From an uncultured Gammaproteobacteria bacterium (GTDB lineage Bacteria > Pseudomonadota > Gammaproteobacteria > Pseudomonadales > Pseudohongiellaceae): a DNA stretch of 61,620 bases. Where the stretch lies: assembly GCA_937898685.1 (NCBI GenBank), contig CALEJT010000052.1, positions 1-61,620 of the forward strand, read 5' to 3'. The notes under the pieces were generated by a model. The model saw only the letters and a program-made list of their open reading frames with translations, had not been told where the DNA came from and ran no database searches. Shown one piece after another: positions 48,942-58,182 of the stretch; within the stretch, counting starts at the first letter, position 1, and each line of letters starts with the position of its first letter. The translations under genes and the position numbers were made by a program.

Positions 48942-50572
48942 TGTGAGGCGCCGATGGCCGCGCCGCCGAAGTCGGAAAACGCACTGATGAACTGATCGCG
49001 CAGTGCATCCATCCGCCAGTGCGGCGCTGCGTCATCAGGCAATAACCCCTCGCGCCACTGCCAACCCGCGATCGCCTCCAATACCGCCGGATCCTGCGCA
49101 ATCAAGTGCACCGGCACCTCATGATTCTCGGTGTCGCGGCTGACGAGTGGTGCCGGCTGATGATCGCCGAGTATCAAGACCACAAGATCTTCGTCACCGT
49201 AGGTCTCGACCCATGACAGCAAGTTGTCGAGCGCATAGGCAACGGCCTGACGATAGTGATCACGGATGCGCACATCGTCGCGCCACACTTCTTCCGGCGA
49301 GGGCCCTGCCAACGCCTGCAACGAGAACACTGTGCCATCGGCCACTTCTTCCCAAGGCACCAACTGCGGAATCGGCGTCCACGGTGCGTGTGAGGAAATG
49401 AGCGCGATTTCCGCCATCACGGGCTTACGTGGTTTCGCTGTACGTTCGAGACGTTGAAAGGCAGAGAGCACGTATTGATCGGGCATCGTCACCCAATTGA
49501 ACGGCGCGCCGCGATAACCGAGATCCTGCGCCGCATAGAGTTGGTCGTAACCGTAGTAACGACTTTCCGGCCATGGTTGCGTGATCGCCGGCATCAGCCC
49601 CACCGTGCGCCAACCCGCTTGTTGAAACAGGCGGTTCAAGGTCGGCCACTCGCTGCGCATCAAGGTGTCGTGCCGCAACTGGCTGTCCACCCACAGTCCA
49701 GACAGCGCCGTTGCGTGTGCCAACCAACTCAGTCCCCCGACCGTCGGCGATTGCAGCCAGGCGCTGCGCATGCCGAAGCCAGAAGCCGCCAGCGTGGTCT
49801 CACGTTGCCTCAACACTGCTTCGAGCGTTGGCGCAAAGAGTTCGTTGGTGAGCGCCGTGTGGCCATAGGATTCGACGAAGACGATGGCGACGTCCTTGCC
49901 TTTCAGCGCGGCGAACGCGGAGGCAGGCGGGAGTTCGACCAGGGGATGCTCCACGAGAGCGGTGCGGAACTCGCGCAGGTCCTGCCAGCTCGTCAACGTG
50001 CGCTCGGCGTGTTCGCGCAACTGGTCGGAAAAATAGGTCGTGGTGCGCGGCAGTCCCACCAAACGCCAGCTACAGCTGAGCAAGAGCGCAGCGGTGAGAA
50101 AAACCACCATGGGCCGTGATCGTGCCTGCAAGGACGCTTGCAGCACCGCCAAGGCCCGCACGCTCAACCACAGAAGGCTCGAGGCGAAGGCGAGCAGAAG
50201 CAGCATGAACAACGTCGCACCGAAAGCGCCCAGCGCGCCACGCAGCAGATTCATGCCATCGGCCCACAGGTAGGCATCGAGCACGGGATCGAAGGAGCGC
50301 GCGAAGATTTCGAAGGCGACGAGGTCTGCAATGCGAATGATGAGGGCGATGCCGAGCACGAGCCCTAATACGACGCGCAACCAGGGACGGCGCTGCGGCA
50401 CGAGCAGCAGGAGCCCAAAGCACCAGAGCTCCAGCGGCACGAAGAAGAAGGACTGCAGGTTGATCCAGTCGGCGCGATGCGGCAGCACCATCACCACGAA
50501 TACGAAGAGAAGGGCGGCGGGCACGCGCAGGCGCGACAGAAAGCTCGTGGAGCGGAACGTAGATTGGTACAT
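48938..50572 (-). CDS. Membrane sulfatase / alkaline-phosphatase-superfamily protein
   Basis: The 544-residue protein has four or five membrane helices in the first 190 residues and a periplasmic-type catalytic domain. The domain contains DVAIVFVESYGHTALTNELF near residue 235, with a possible Thr/Ser nucleophile, and LVVLILGDHQPAPLVSRDTE with the conserved Asp-His metal pair. The layout resembles phosphoethanolamine or phosphoglycerol transferases and LtaS-type synthases, which move phospho-alcohols onto lipids or glycans. No sulfatase Cys-type C-x-P-x-R motif is seen. The ATG is at 50572. It converges on the methyltransferase gene with a four-base overlap. Confidence 0.82.
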   Translation of the reverse strand: MYQSTFRSTSFLSRLRVPAALLFVFVVMVLPHRADWINLQSFFFVPLELWCFGLLLLVPQRRPWLRVVLGLVLGIALIIRIADLVAFEIFARSFDPVLDAYLWADGMNLLRGALGAFGATLFMLLLLAFASSLLWLSVRALAVLQASLQARSRPMVVFLTAALLLSCSWRLVGLPRTTTYFSDQLREHAERTLTSWQDLREFRTALVEHPLVELPPASAFAALKGKDVAIVFVESYGHTALTNELFAPTLEAVLRQRETTLAASGFGMRSAWLQSPTVGGLSWLAHATALSGLWVDSQLRHDTLMRSEWPTLNRLFQQAGWRTVGLMPAITQPWPESRYYGYDQLYAAQDLGYRGAPFNWVTMPDQYVLSAFQRLERTAKPRKPVMAEIALISSHAPWTPIPQLVPWEEVADGTVFSLQALAGPSPEEVWRDDVRIRDHYRQAVAYALDNLLSWVETYGDEDLVVLILGDHQPAPLVSRDTENHEVPVHLIAQDPAVLEAIAGWQWREGLLPDDAAPHWRMDALRDQFISAFSDFGGAAIGASH

Positions 50573-50736
50573 CGCGTAGTAGTAGGAAGACAGGCCAAGA
50601 GGCCGCTGGTTAGCCTAAGCGCCACCGCAACCGTGCGGCAAGCACGGCACGGCGAACTTGCGGCAGCACTGCGCACTTGCACCCTATGACGACGCTGTCA
50701 TCATGTAGGGCCATCGATGCTCGACCCCACGCAATC

Positions 50737-52716
50737 ATGACGAACCCCGTACGCAGAACTCTTTGCTCGAGCCGCCGTGCATGGACCCGCACCGCGCTCT
50801 CGCTGCTGCTGGTGCTGGGCCTGCCACAAGGCAAGGCACAGGACCTGATGAGCGAGCCGCTTCTTACACAGCGCCAGCTCTACAAGGAAGCGCTCGTCGC
50901 GCTTGCCCGCAACGATCGTGCACTTTTCGAAGAGCAACGTGGCCGCCTGCGTGACTACGTCCTGCGTCCCTATCTCGACTACAACGAGCTCAGCAAACGT
51001 CTCAGCGATCTGCCCGAAGCGGACGTGCATGATTTTCTCGCCGCCAACTCCGGCAGCGTGCTGGCGCTGCGTCTGCAACGTCAGTGGTTGGAAGCATTGG
51101 TGGAAGCCGGACGTTGGGAACAGCTGATCGCCGACTTCGATCCCGCCGCGGCGACGACCGAACTACGTTGTCAGGTACTGTTCGCGCGGGTGCGCAACGG
51201 TGATCAAAGTGCCCTGGATGAAGTGCGTCCGCTTTGGGACGTGGCGCGTTCGCAGCCGAAGGTCTGCGATCCCTTGTTCGATGCCTGGCGCGCCGCAGGC
51301 AAACTCACGCCCGACGTTGCCTGGAGTCGCTTCAGCAAAGCGATCAACGCCGGACAGAACAGCCTCGCCAACTACATCACGCGCTCCATGCCCGCGCGCG
51401 AGCAACACCTCGCCACGCTGTGGTTGGAAACACTGCAGCAGCCGCAGCGTCTGCGCGAAACCAGCAATTACTCCGGCCAGGATCCCGAGTTGCTCGAGAT
51501 CCTGCCGCACACGCTGCGTCGTCTCGCCCAGCGTGATGCCGAACTGGCGTGGGAGTTGGTGGAGACCTACGCGAATCTGCACGACTTCCCCGCCAACACC
51601 TTGTTGGATCTGCGTCGCTATGTGGTGCAGCGTCTGCAGTTGCAAGGTCATGTGGCGCGCGCCGAAAGCCTGCTGCGGGCCGATCCGAGCTTGCCGTCCG
51701 ACACCCTGGTGGAATGGCTGCTGCGCGATGCGCTGAAACAGCAGGATTGGCAGCGTGTCGACAGCTGGTTGCCGTTGCTTTCAACGGAAGCTGCCGCAAG
51801 TGAACGCTGGCGCTATTGGCGCGCACGCAGCATGTTGCAGCAGGGCAACATGCTCACCAACGCCGAAGCACATGAGTTGCTGGCCACCGTGGCGGAGACA
51901 CGCTCGTTCTATGGTTTCCTCGCCGCCGATCTGCTCGCTCGCGAGTACTCCCTGGTGGATCGTCCGGCACCGATCGGTGATGCGGACATCGCCGCTGCCT
52001 TGGGACATCCGGCACTGCGGCGCGCCTTCGAACTCTACTTGGTCGACGACGAAACCAACGCGCTGCGCGAATGGCAACAGGCACTGTCGACCTTGAATGA
52101 ACGCGAGGTAATGGCAGCAGGCAAGATCGCCGATCAACTGGGTTGGCACCGCAACGGCATCCAGGCGCTCATCCACGTGAGCTATTGGGACGATCTCGCC
52201 ATCCGTTTCCCACTCGCCTATCGTGATCAGGTGGGCAGCGCCGCCAGCCGTCAAGGACTCGACAGCACCTTCGTCTATGCCATCGCGCGCCAGGAAAGCG
52301 CCTTCATCACGAACGCACGCTCTTCCGCTGGTGCCTTGGGCCTGATGCAACTCATGCCTGCCACCGCGCGTGAAACGGCGCGCGCCATCGGCCTCAACCT
52401 CAACAGCAATCAGGATATTCTCGAGCCCAGCGTCAACATCGCACTCGGCAGTCGCTATCTCGCCAAGATGATTCAGGACTTCGGTGGCAATCGCATTCTG
52501 GCCGCCGCTGCCTACAACGCCGGCCCCGGACGCGTGCGTCAGTGGCTCGCGCAAACGGGCAGACAACAACCGTTCGACATCTGGATCGAGACCATTCCTT
52601 TCGCCGAAACCCGCAACTACGTGCAGAACGTGCTCGCATTCAGCGTGATCTATGGCTATCGCATGGGACAGAGCGTATCGATGCTGACTGAGGAAGAAAT
52701 GAAGACTTTGCTCTGA
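50737..52716 (+). CDS. slt: Soluble lytic murein transglycosylase
   Basis: Slt cuts peptidoglycan between MurNAc and GlcNAc, leaving 1,6-anhydroMurNAc. The 659-residue product has a signal peptide (about 1-37), a long alpha-superhelical U-domain and the catalytic C-domain: the catalytic Glu in YAIARQESAF, SAGALGLMQLMPATARETAR, and NIALGSRYLAKMIQDFGG, AAAYNAGPGRVRQW. I prefer the ATG at 50737 (MTNPVRRT), which gives a signal peptide. An ATG at 50677 would add 20 residues. The promoter is not obvious. Confidence 0.95.
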   Translation: MTNPVRRTLCSSRRAWTRTALSLLLVLGLPQGKAQDLMSEPLLTQRQLYKEALVALARNDRALFEEQRGRLRDYVLRPYLDYNELSKRLSDLPEADVHDFLAANSGSVLALRLQRQWLEALVEAGRWEQLIADFDPAAATTELRCQVLFARVRNGDQSALDEVRPLWDVARSQPKVCDPLFDAWRAAGKLTPDVAWSRFSKAINAGQNSLANYITRSMPAREQHLATLWLETLQQPQRLRETSNYSGQDPELLEILPHTLRRLAQRDAELAWELVETYANLHDFPANTLLDLRRYVVQRLQLQGHVARAESLLRADPSLPSDTLVEWLLRDALKQQDWQRVDSWLPLLSTEAAASERWRYWRARSMLQQGNMLTNAEAHELLATVAETRSFYGFLAADLLAREYSLVDRPAPIGDADIAAALGHPALRRAFELYLVDDETNALREWQQALSTLNEREVMAAGKIADQLGWHRNGIQALIHVSYWDDLAIRFPLAYRDQVGSAASRQGLDSTFVYAIARQESAFITNARSSAGALGLMQLMPATARETARAIGLNLNSNQDILEPSVNIALGSRYLAKMIQDFGGNRILAAAAYNAGPGRVRQWLAQTGRQQPFDIWIETIPFAETRNYVQNVLAFSVIYGYRMGQSVSMLTEEEMKTLL

Positions 52717-52740
52717 TTCCACCAACATGCACGAAATAAC

Positions 52741-52771
52741 TTGCGCATGTCGGCGGGAAAGTGTGTATGAT
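52741..52771 (+). promoter_or_regulatory. Candidate promoter of the cold-shock gene
   Basis: TTGCGC (52741-52746) and TATGAT (52766-52771) are 19 bp apart. The start would be near 52778, giving a leader of about 160 bases, as is usual for cspA-type mRNAs. The spacer is long, so this is tentative. Confidence 0.4.
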
Positions 52772-52936
52772 GCGACCCGTTGATATGTGCAAGACGGTCC
52801 ACAGACCGACCGCGTTATCCTCCAGCAGTTCTGCTGAAGGCCAGTGTCGCTTCCCCTTGTGTTGATTTTCTTGGCGTTTCTTCGAGCGGGCGCATTCGTG
52901 CATCCGCAAAATTCACTTTCTTAAAAGGAAATCAAT

Positions 52937-53149
52937 ATGAGTACTCAAACCGGCACCGTTAAATGGTTCAACGAAGACAAAGGCTACGGCTTCATCACTC
53001 CCGATGACGGTGGCAAGGATCTGTTCGCTCACTTCCGCGAAATTCAGAGCAGCGGTTTCAAAACCCTGAAGGAAAATCAGCGCGTGCAGTTCCAGGTCAC
53101 GCAGGGCCAGAAAGGTCCGCAGGCCTCCAGCATCACCGTGGTGGGCTAA
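52937..53149 (+). CDS. CspA family cold-shock protein
   Basis: The 70-residue single cold-shock domain protein has KWFNEDKGYGFITPDDGG (RNP1) and KDLFAHFREIQSSGFKTLKE (RNP2 variant LFAHF), and binds single-stranded RNA or DNA. AAAGGA lies before the ATG at 52937. The long leader (52778-52936) probably folds and gives temperature control. A strong terminator follows. Confidence 0.96.
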   Translation: MSTQTGTVKWFNEDKGYGFITPDDGGKDLFAHFREIQSSGFKTLKENQRVQFQVTQGQKGPQASSITVVG

Positions 53150-53184
53150 ACGAACCCAGACTGAGTTTTCGCTCAGTTGAGTTC

Positions 53185-53216
53185 AAAAAAAGCGCGGCTC
53201 TGCTGCGCTTTTTTTT
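53185..53216. terminator. Bidirectional terminator between csp and ompW
   Basis: AAAAAAAGCGC (53185-53195) and GCGCTTTTTTT pair to form a strong stem with an A-run before and eight Ts after (53209-53216). It serves both convergent transcripts. Confidence 0.88.
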
Positions 53217-53254
53217 GCTCGTTCGAAACCTGGCACTTTTCAGTCCAGCTCGGT

Positions 53255-53950
53255 TCAGAACCTGTAGCCCAAGCCGATCATGTGCACCCAGGGATCGATG
53301 TCCACATCGACCTCGATGTGACCCAGGCCATCGTGTTCGACGCTGGCGGTGGCATCGATGTCGAGCCTCCACACCGCAGCATTGAGCAGCAAGCGATCGG
53401 TGAGCATGTAGTCCACTCCCGCCTGCAAGGACATGCCCCAGGAATCCTTCAGTCGCAGATTGCTGAAACCATTGGCCTTCTGGCGATCGCTCAAACTCTC
53501 ATCGAAGAACCAGGTGAAATTCACACCGGCACCGACATAAGGTTGGATGCGAGATTGTGAATCGAGCGGATAGAACTGCAAGCTGAGCGTCGGCGGCAGA
53601 TGTTTGGTTACGGCAAACCCGCCATCCAAAGTACCTGCCGGTGTGCCGAGCGCAGCGTCCACTCCGTCGATACCAATCGCATGTCTGAAGGGTGTCGCCG
53701 CCAATAGCTCGATGCCGATGCCGTCGCTGAGCATGTAGGTGCCGGCAAGACCGAGTTGGGTGTCGTCATTCAAGGTTGCGCGAGTACCAATCACTGCAGC
53801 ACCACCAACTCGCAGAGGTGAGCTGTCTTCCACGGGTTCGACGTGAGCAGCACCGGCACGAAGGATGAATTCTCCTGCCTTGTGCGCATGCGCAGCGGGT
53901 GCAGAGAAGGCGAGGATTAAGAGGGAAGTGGTGAAGACGTGTTTACGCAT
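53255..53950 (-). CDS. ompW: OmpW family outer-membrane protein
   Basis: The 231-residue protein has a signal peptide (about 1-22) and a small beta-barrel. It contains AGEFILRAGAAHVEPVEDSS near the start, GIELLAATPF, IQPYVGAGVNFTWFFDE and ends IGLGYRF with a terminal Phe, all typical of OmpW. OmpW proteins form narrow hydrophobic channels. The ATG at 53950 follows GGAGTAGTC. An in-frame start nine codons upstream lacks a site. Confidence 0.92.
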   Translation of the reverse strand: MRKHVFTTSLLILAFSAPAAHAHKAGEFILRAGAAHVEPVEDSSPLRVGGAAVIGTRATLNDDTQLGLAGTYMLSDGIGIELLAATPFRHAIGIDGVDAALGTPAGTLDGGFAVTKHLPPTLSLQFYPLDSQSRIQPYVGAGVNFTWFFDESLSDRQKANGFSNLRLKDSWGMSLQAGVDYMLTDRLLLNAAVWRLDIDATASVEHDGLGHIEVDVDIDPWVHMIGLGYRF

Positions 53951-54228
53951 GACTACTCCAGATGGAACTACAGCCAACTTGGCTGGAGCGCATGCTAAAA
54001 AGCCGTACGGACGCGATATTGACCTCTCTCAACTGCCGCCGACGTCGTCGGTACCATCGCGTGCAGTCTTGATCTTCACAAAAAAACCAACCGAATCCTG
54101 TCGCACCGATCGCGTCCGACTAACGCGCCGTACTACCTTGCAGCACTTGCTATCCATACTGCACGACGACCAACTCATACTCAGGTTCACTCGCCAACCA
54201 TCGATTCCTTGATTAGAATGACGCCTAA

Positions 54229-54245
54229 GGTCCTTTGGAAGGACC
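54229..54245 (+). repeat. Hairpin 1 in the catalase leader region
   Basis: GGTCCTT (54229-54235) and AAGGACC (54239-54245) form a perfect 7-bp stem around TGG. Its function is unknown. It may be a leader stem or an old terminator. Confidence 0.5.
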
Positions 54246-54278
54246 GCCATCTGCCGGCAGACGGCTGGCACTCATAGA

Positions 54279-54299
54279 AGCTCTCCAACGTAGAGAGCT
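54279..54299 (+). repeat. Hairpin 2 in the catalase leader region
   Basis: AGCTCTC (54279-54285) and GAGAGCT (54293-54299) form a perfect 7-bp stem with the loop CAACGTA. It is 33 bp after hairpin 1, so the two could be parts of one folded leader. Confidence 0.5.
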
Positions 54300-54570
54300 C
54301 GATTACTCAGGGGACATCTTCACGATGGAGATGCGGGTAGCGGCAAGGAGCACGGCAACAGAACTTTCTGTCTCTGGCACGCGCCCTTTGTCTTGGCATC
54401 CCATCCTTCCCTCATCGATCGATCTCTTCCCCGCTCCAACCCACAACGAAGTCATCGGCACCACTGCGTGCAAAGGCTTCCCTTTCAATCTTCGTTCGGC
54501 ATGGGCGTGTCGTGGCACAGCCCGTGCTGCCTCGTGACCAAGCGCAACGTCCACCCGCAAGGAGCTCGCC

Positions 54571-56073
54571 ATGACCAAACCGACCGATCTTCCCACTCAC
54601 GCTCCCTCCACCACCGGTGCTGGTGCGCCCGCCGTCAGCGATCGCCATTCGTTGACGATCGGCCCCGATGGTCCGCTCGTCCTGCACGACGTGCACTTCC
54701 TCGAACAGATGGCGCACTTCAATCGCGAGAAGGTGCCCGAACGTCAGCCACATGCAAAAGGTGGCGGCGCCTTCGGTGTGTTCGAAACCACCGAAGACGT
54801 CTCCGCCTACACCAAAGCCGCGCTGTTCCAGAAAGGCGCGAAGACGGAAATGCTGGCGCGCTTCTCCACCGTGGCGGGCGAACAAGGCAGCCCGGATACC
54901 TGGCGCGACGTCCGTGGTTTCTCGCTCAAGTTCTACACCAGCGAAGGCAACTACGATCTCGTCGGCAACAACACCCCGATCTTCTTCGTGCGTGATCCGA
55001 TGAAGTTCCCGCACTTCATCCGCAGCCAGAAGCGTCTGCCCGACTCCGGCCTGCGCGACAACCACATGCAGTGGGACTTCTGGACGGCGAACCCGGAATC
55101 GGCGCATCAGGTCACCTACCTGATGGGGCCCCGTGGTTTGCCGCGCACCTGGCGTGAAATGAACGGCTACGGCTCACACACCTACATGTGGATCAACGCC
55201 ACCGGCGAGCGCTTCTGGGTGAAATATCACTTCCACACCCAGCAAGGCATGGCCTTCTTCAGCAATGCCGAGGCGGCAGCGATGGCCGGTAGCGATGCCG
55301 ACTTCCATCGCCGCGATCTCTTCGATGCCATCGCCGCAGGCAACTACCCACAGTGGGTGCTGTCGGTGCAGGTGATGCCGTACGAAGACGCCAAGCACTA
55401 TCGCATCAATCCCTTCGATCTCACCAAGGTGTGGTCGCACAAGGATTACCCGCTGATCCGTGTCGGTACGATGACGCTCAACCGCAATCCGGAAAACTTC
55501 TTCGCGCAGATCGAACAGGCCGCGTTCTCGCCGGGCAACATCGTGCCGGGCATCGGTCTCTCACCCGACAAGATGTTGCTGGGTCGCGCCTTCGCCTACC
55601 ACGACGCGCAGCGCAATCGCATCGGCACCAACTTCCATCAACTGCCGGTGAACCAACCGAAAGTGCCGGTGAACACCTACATGTTCGATGGCCACATGAC
55701 CTATCACCACAGCGGCGCCGCCCCGGTCTATGCACCGAACAGTGGGGGGCGCCCTTGGTCGGATCACACCGGGCGCGTGGATGATGGTTGGGAAGCCGAC
55801 GGCGAGATGGTGCGTGCCGCCTATACCCTGCGGCCGGAGGATGATGACTTCACGCAGCCCGGTATTTTGGTGCGCGAAGTGTTCAGCGATGCCGACCGTG
55901 CAGCGCTGGTGGAAACCGTAGCCGGCAGTCTGCTGGACGGGGTGCGCAGCCCGGTACTCGAGCGCGCCTTCGAGTACTGGAAGTCCATCGACGCCGATGT
56001 CGGCCGCCGCATCGAGGAAAAAGTGCGCAGTGGCGCAGCTGCGCAACCCGCCCAAGGCATGGGCGAGGCCTGA
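54571..56073 (+). CDS. katA: Heme catalase (monofunctional)
   Basis: Catalase turns hydrogen peroxide into water and oxygen. The 500-residue protein has the catalytic His61 in ERQPHAKGGGAFG, Asn134 in VGNNTPIFFVRDP and the proximal heme Tyr343 in RAFAYHDAQRNRIG, at the distances known from beef liver catalase. The size fits a small-subunit enzyme. The katA name is by similarity, and other kat names are possible. AAGGAG lies before the ATG at 54571. The low-complexity first 20 residues are unlike the core. Confidence 0.96.
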   Translation: MTKPTDLPTHAPSTTGAGAPAVSDRHSLTIGPDGPLVLHDVHFLEQMAHFNREKVPERQPHAKGGGAFGVFETTEDVSAYTKAALFQKGAKTEMLARFSTVAGEQGSPDTWRDVRGFSLKFYTSEGNYDLVGNNTPIFFVRDPMKFPHFIRSQKRLPDSGLRDNHMQWDFWTANPESAHQVTYLMGPRGLPRTWREMNGYGSHTYMWINATGERFWVKYHFHTQQGMAFFSNAEAAAMAGSDADFHRRDLFDAIAAGNYPQWVLSVQVMPYEDAKHYRINPFDLTKVWSHKDYPLIRVGTMTLNRNPENFFAQIEQAAFSPGNIVPGIGLSPDKMLLGRAFAYHDAQRNRIGTNFHQLPVNQPKVPVNTYMFDGHMTYHHSGAAPVYAPNSGGRPWSDHTGRVDDGWEADGEMVRAAYTLRPEDDDFTQPGILVREVFSDADRAALVETVAGSLLDGVRSPVLERAFEYWKSIDADVGRRIEEKVRSGAAAQPAQGMGEA

Positions 56074-56102
56074 TGGCGCATAATCGGCAGCGATCCGAGA
56101 GT

Positions 56103-56129
56103 GCCCCATCGGCCACTGGCTGATGGGGC
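56103..56129 (+). terminator. Hairpin after the catalase gene
   Basis: GCCCCATC and GATGGGGC form a perfect 8-bp stem whose loop can extend the pairing. No clear T-run follows, so it may be a Rho-assisted or weak terminator. Confidence 0.55.
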
Positions 56130-56160
56130 GCTTACCTGTCGATGGCCTGCCGAGCCCCGC

Positions 56161-57246
56161 ATGAACGAAAGTCTTTCGCAGCGCTTGTTTCGCATCCTGC
56201 GCGACGAATTGCGCGCACTCACCTACGTCCAACCGCACAAGCGTCCCTGGCAACTGCCCTTTGCTGCCGCACTCGCCTCCGGTTTGCCGCTCGCTGCCGG
56301 CACCGCCCTGGGCCGCTTGGATTGGGGATTGAACGCGATGCTCGGCGGACTCGTCTTTCTGAGTCTGCCCGACACGCGCCTGCGTTATCGCATGGTGCTG
56401 ATGATGGCGCTCGCCTTCGGCATGAGCGCCTGTTATGCCTTCGGTGCACTGACGAGTCTGGTGCCTGCGGCGAAGAGCGGCGCCATCACGCTACTGACCC
56501 TGATCGCGAGCATGACGGCGCGCTTCTATCGCCTGGGTCCACCCGGCATTCTGTTCCTGATCATGGCGGCATCCATCGCGGCCTACACACCGATCACCGT
56601 GGAAGAAGTCCCACTTCGTGTGGGCCTGGCTACGATGGGAGCGATCTTCGCCTGCAGCGTCGCCTTTCTCTACAGTCTGTATCAGGTACGGCGCTCGCCA
56701 CCGGCTGCCACCATTCCCTCACCTGGAGTGGACTTCGACTACGTCGTGGTCGATTCGGTGGTCATCGCCGCCTGCGTGGGTTTGTCGCTGCTGCTGGCCG
56801 AGAGCATCGGCCTCGAACGTCCCTACTGGGCTCCGGTGAGCTGCATCGCCATCATTCAAGGCGCAAGTCTGCGTCTGGTATGGAACCGACACGTGCATCG
56901 CCTATTGGGCACCATCATCGGCCTGGGTTTGGCTTGGTTGATTCTGGAATTGCCACTGGACGATTGGACCCTCGTCGCGATCATGATTGCGCTGTCCTTC
57001 GTGATCGAACTCGTGGTGGTTCGCCACTATGGCCTTGCCGTGGTCTTCATCACACCGCTCACCATCTTGCTTGCCGAAGCCAGTAGTCTCGGACAGCACT
57101 CGCCGATCGACACCATGCTTGCCCGCGTCTGGGACATCGCGCTCGGCAGCGCCATCGGCCTCGCCGGCGGCGCGGCGCTGCACGTGCCGAGTTTCCGGGC
57201 CCGGGTGGCGCGACTGATCCGAGCGTTGGCGCCGGTGTCACACTGA
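56161..57246 (+). CDS. FUSC-type membrane protein
   Basis: The 361-residue protein has two groups of membrane helices (about 34-170 and 215-345) with a short charged middle and no large periplasmic domain. The second half matches the FUSC pattern (ERPYWAPVSCIAIIQGASLR, HRLLGTIIGLGLAWLILELP), and the first half repeats it weakly. FUSC proteins include aromatic-acid and fusaric-acid efflux subunits, but no membrane-fusion partner is next to it. I chose the ATG at 56161. A GTG at 56101 lies inside the catalase terminator. Confidence 0.8.
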   Translation: MNESLSQRLFRILRDELRALTYVQPHKRPWQLPFAAALASGLPLAAGTALGRLDWGLNAMLGGLVFLSLPDTRLRYRMVLMMALAFGMSACYAFGALTSLVPAAKSGAITLLTLIASMTARFYRLGPPGILFLIMAASIAAYTPITVEEVPLRVGLATMGAIFACSVAFLYSLYQVRRSPPAATIPSPGVDFDYVVVDSVVIAACVGLSLLLAESIGLERPYWAPVSCIAIIQGASLRLVWNRHVHRLLGTIIGLGLAWLILELPLDDWTLVAIMIALSFVIELVVVRHYGLAVVFITPLTILLAEASSLGQHSPIDTMLARVWDIALGSAIGLAGGAALHVPSFRARVARLIRALAPVSH

Positions 57247-57605
57247 TCTCTCGCTGCATGAGTGACGCTGCTTGGTGAGGCGTCACAGGATTGCCGTTCT
57301 CCCAATCACGCCGAAGCGATTCGCCATAATCGTTCTGCGAACCTCGTATGAATCTCGGATGAAGCTTTGCTGAAGACGGAAAACTCCGGGAAAAACCGGC
57401 TTTTTCTTTCTCCACCCACAGTAACGGCCCTGGATCGGCCAGCGCGCTTTCGCTTGTAAGCACCGTGTTTGCCGATTCGCAATGGATCGCAACGCAGAAA
57501 AATACGAAGCACTGACGTGCCTCTTGCGCCTTGTTCCAGTACCAGAAGTTTTGACGAAACGCAGGATCGGATCTCGAGGACTTCGCACGACGTAAGGAGG
57601 GAAAG
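57247..57605. other. Intergenic region before the cytochrome gene
   Basis: This 359-bp gap shows no gene. A short CCGG-based hairpin (AAAACTCCGGG, then CCGGCTTTTT, about 57380-57405) is weak. The cytochrome gene's promoter is presumably in its second half. Confidence 0.5.
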
Positions 57606-58124
57606 ATGAAAGCTCGACTCAAGACCTTCGCAGACCTCGCACTGGCGACGCTGCTTTGCCACGGCGCTGCGGCACAAGAGGCCACCGCCACGACGGAAGA
57701 ACTGCAGGAGCGCATTGCGGCGCTGGAAAACCTGGCCGTGCGTTCACAGTCGCACGTGATGATGGACGTGGAATATCACTTCGGCACGCTGTGGTTCGCG
57801 GCGCAGTCGCAGCAGTGGGATCTCGCGGCCTTCATGCTGAAAGAAAGCCGGTCACACCTGGCGTGGACCGTGCGCATGCGTCCCGTGCGTACCGTGCCCA
57901 CCACCGGAGGCACGGTGGAACTCAAGCCCTTCGAGGACGCGATCGCCAGCAGCTTCGACGCTCTCGATGCCAGCATCAAGGCGCAGAACCTCGGTGATTT
58001 CGAAGCGGCCTACAAAGAAACGTTGACGCGCTGTCATGCCTGCCACACGGCCTCGGGCCTGGGTTTCATCGAACCACAGATTCCCACCCATTCACCGTCG
58101 ACCATGCTGATCAGAGAGAAGTGA
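57606..58124 (+). CDS. Periplasmic cytochrome c'-like monoheme protein
   Basis: The 172-residue product has a signal peptide (about 1-24) and a helical domain with a single heme c motif CHACH (Cys143, Cys146, His147) near the carboxy end, the usual place in cytochrome c' and related four-helix cytochromes. A few residues follow (TMLIREK). AAGGAGG before the ATG is a strong ribosome-binding site. It may take part in nitric-oxide or redox stress, by family only. Confidence 0.78.
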   Translation: MKARLKTFADLALATLLCHGAAAQEATATTEELQERIAALENLAVRSQSHVMMDVEYHFGTLWFAAQSQQWDLAAFMLKESRSHLAWTVRMRPVRTVPTTGGTVELKPFEDAIASSFDALDASIKAQNLGDFEAAYKETLTRCHACHTASGLGFIEPQIPTHSPSTMLIREK

Positions 58125-58182
58125 ATGAACGCGCGAGGTGCCCGATGCTGGGCACCTCACTGGGTTCACCGCCAAGCGTACT

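Larger units (their letters stand above)
53951..54570. other. Divergent region between ompW and the catalase gene
   Basis: This 620-bp gap has no gene I can support. A 100-codon open frame at 54235-54537 looks random. It holds two perfect hairpins, listed separately, about 270 to 340 bases before the catalase. Promoters for both neighbours must be here, but I see none with confidence. Confidence 0.55.

Noticed and set aside
54235..54537. A possible 100-residue leader protein before the catalase gene
   Set aside because: It has no ribosome-binding site, a random composition and no family pattern.
56101..56160. A longer FUSC protein starting with GTG at 56101
   Set aside because: This start falls inside the hairpin that follows the catalase gene and has no ribosome-binding site.
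57375..57410. A terminator hairpin before the cytochrome gene
   Set aside because: The stem is only CCGG paired with itself, with mismatches before the A and T runs.
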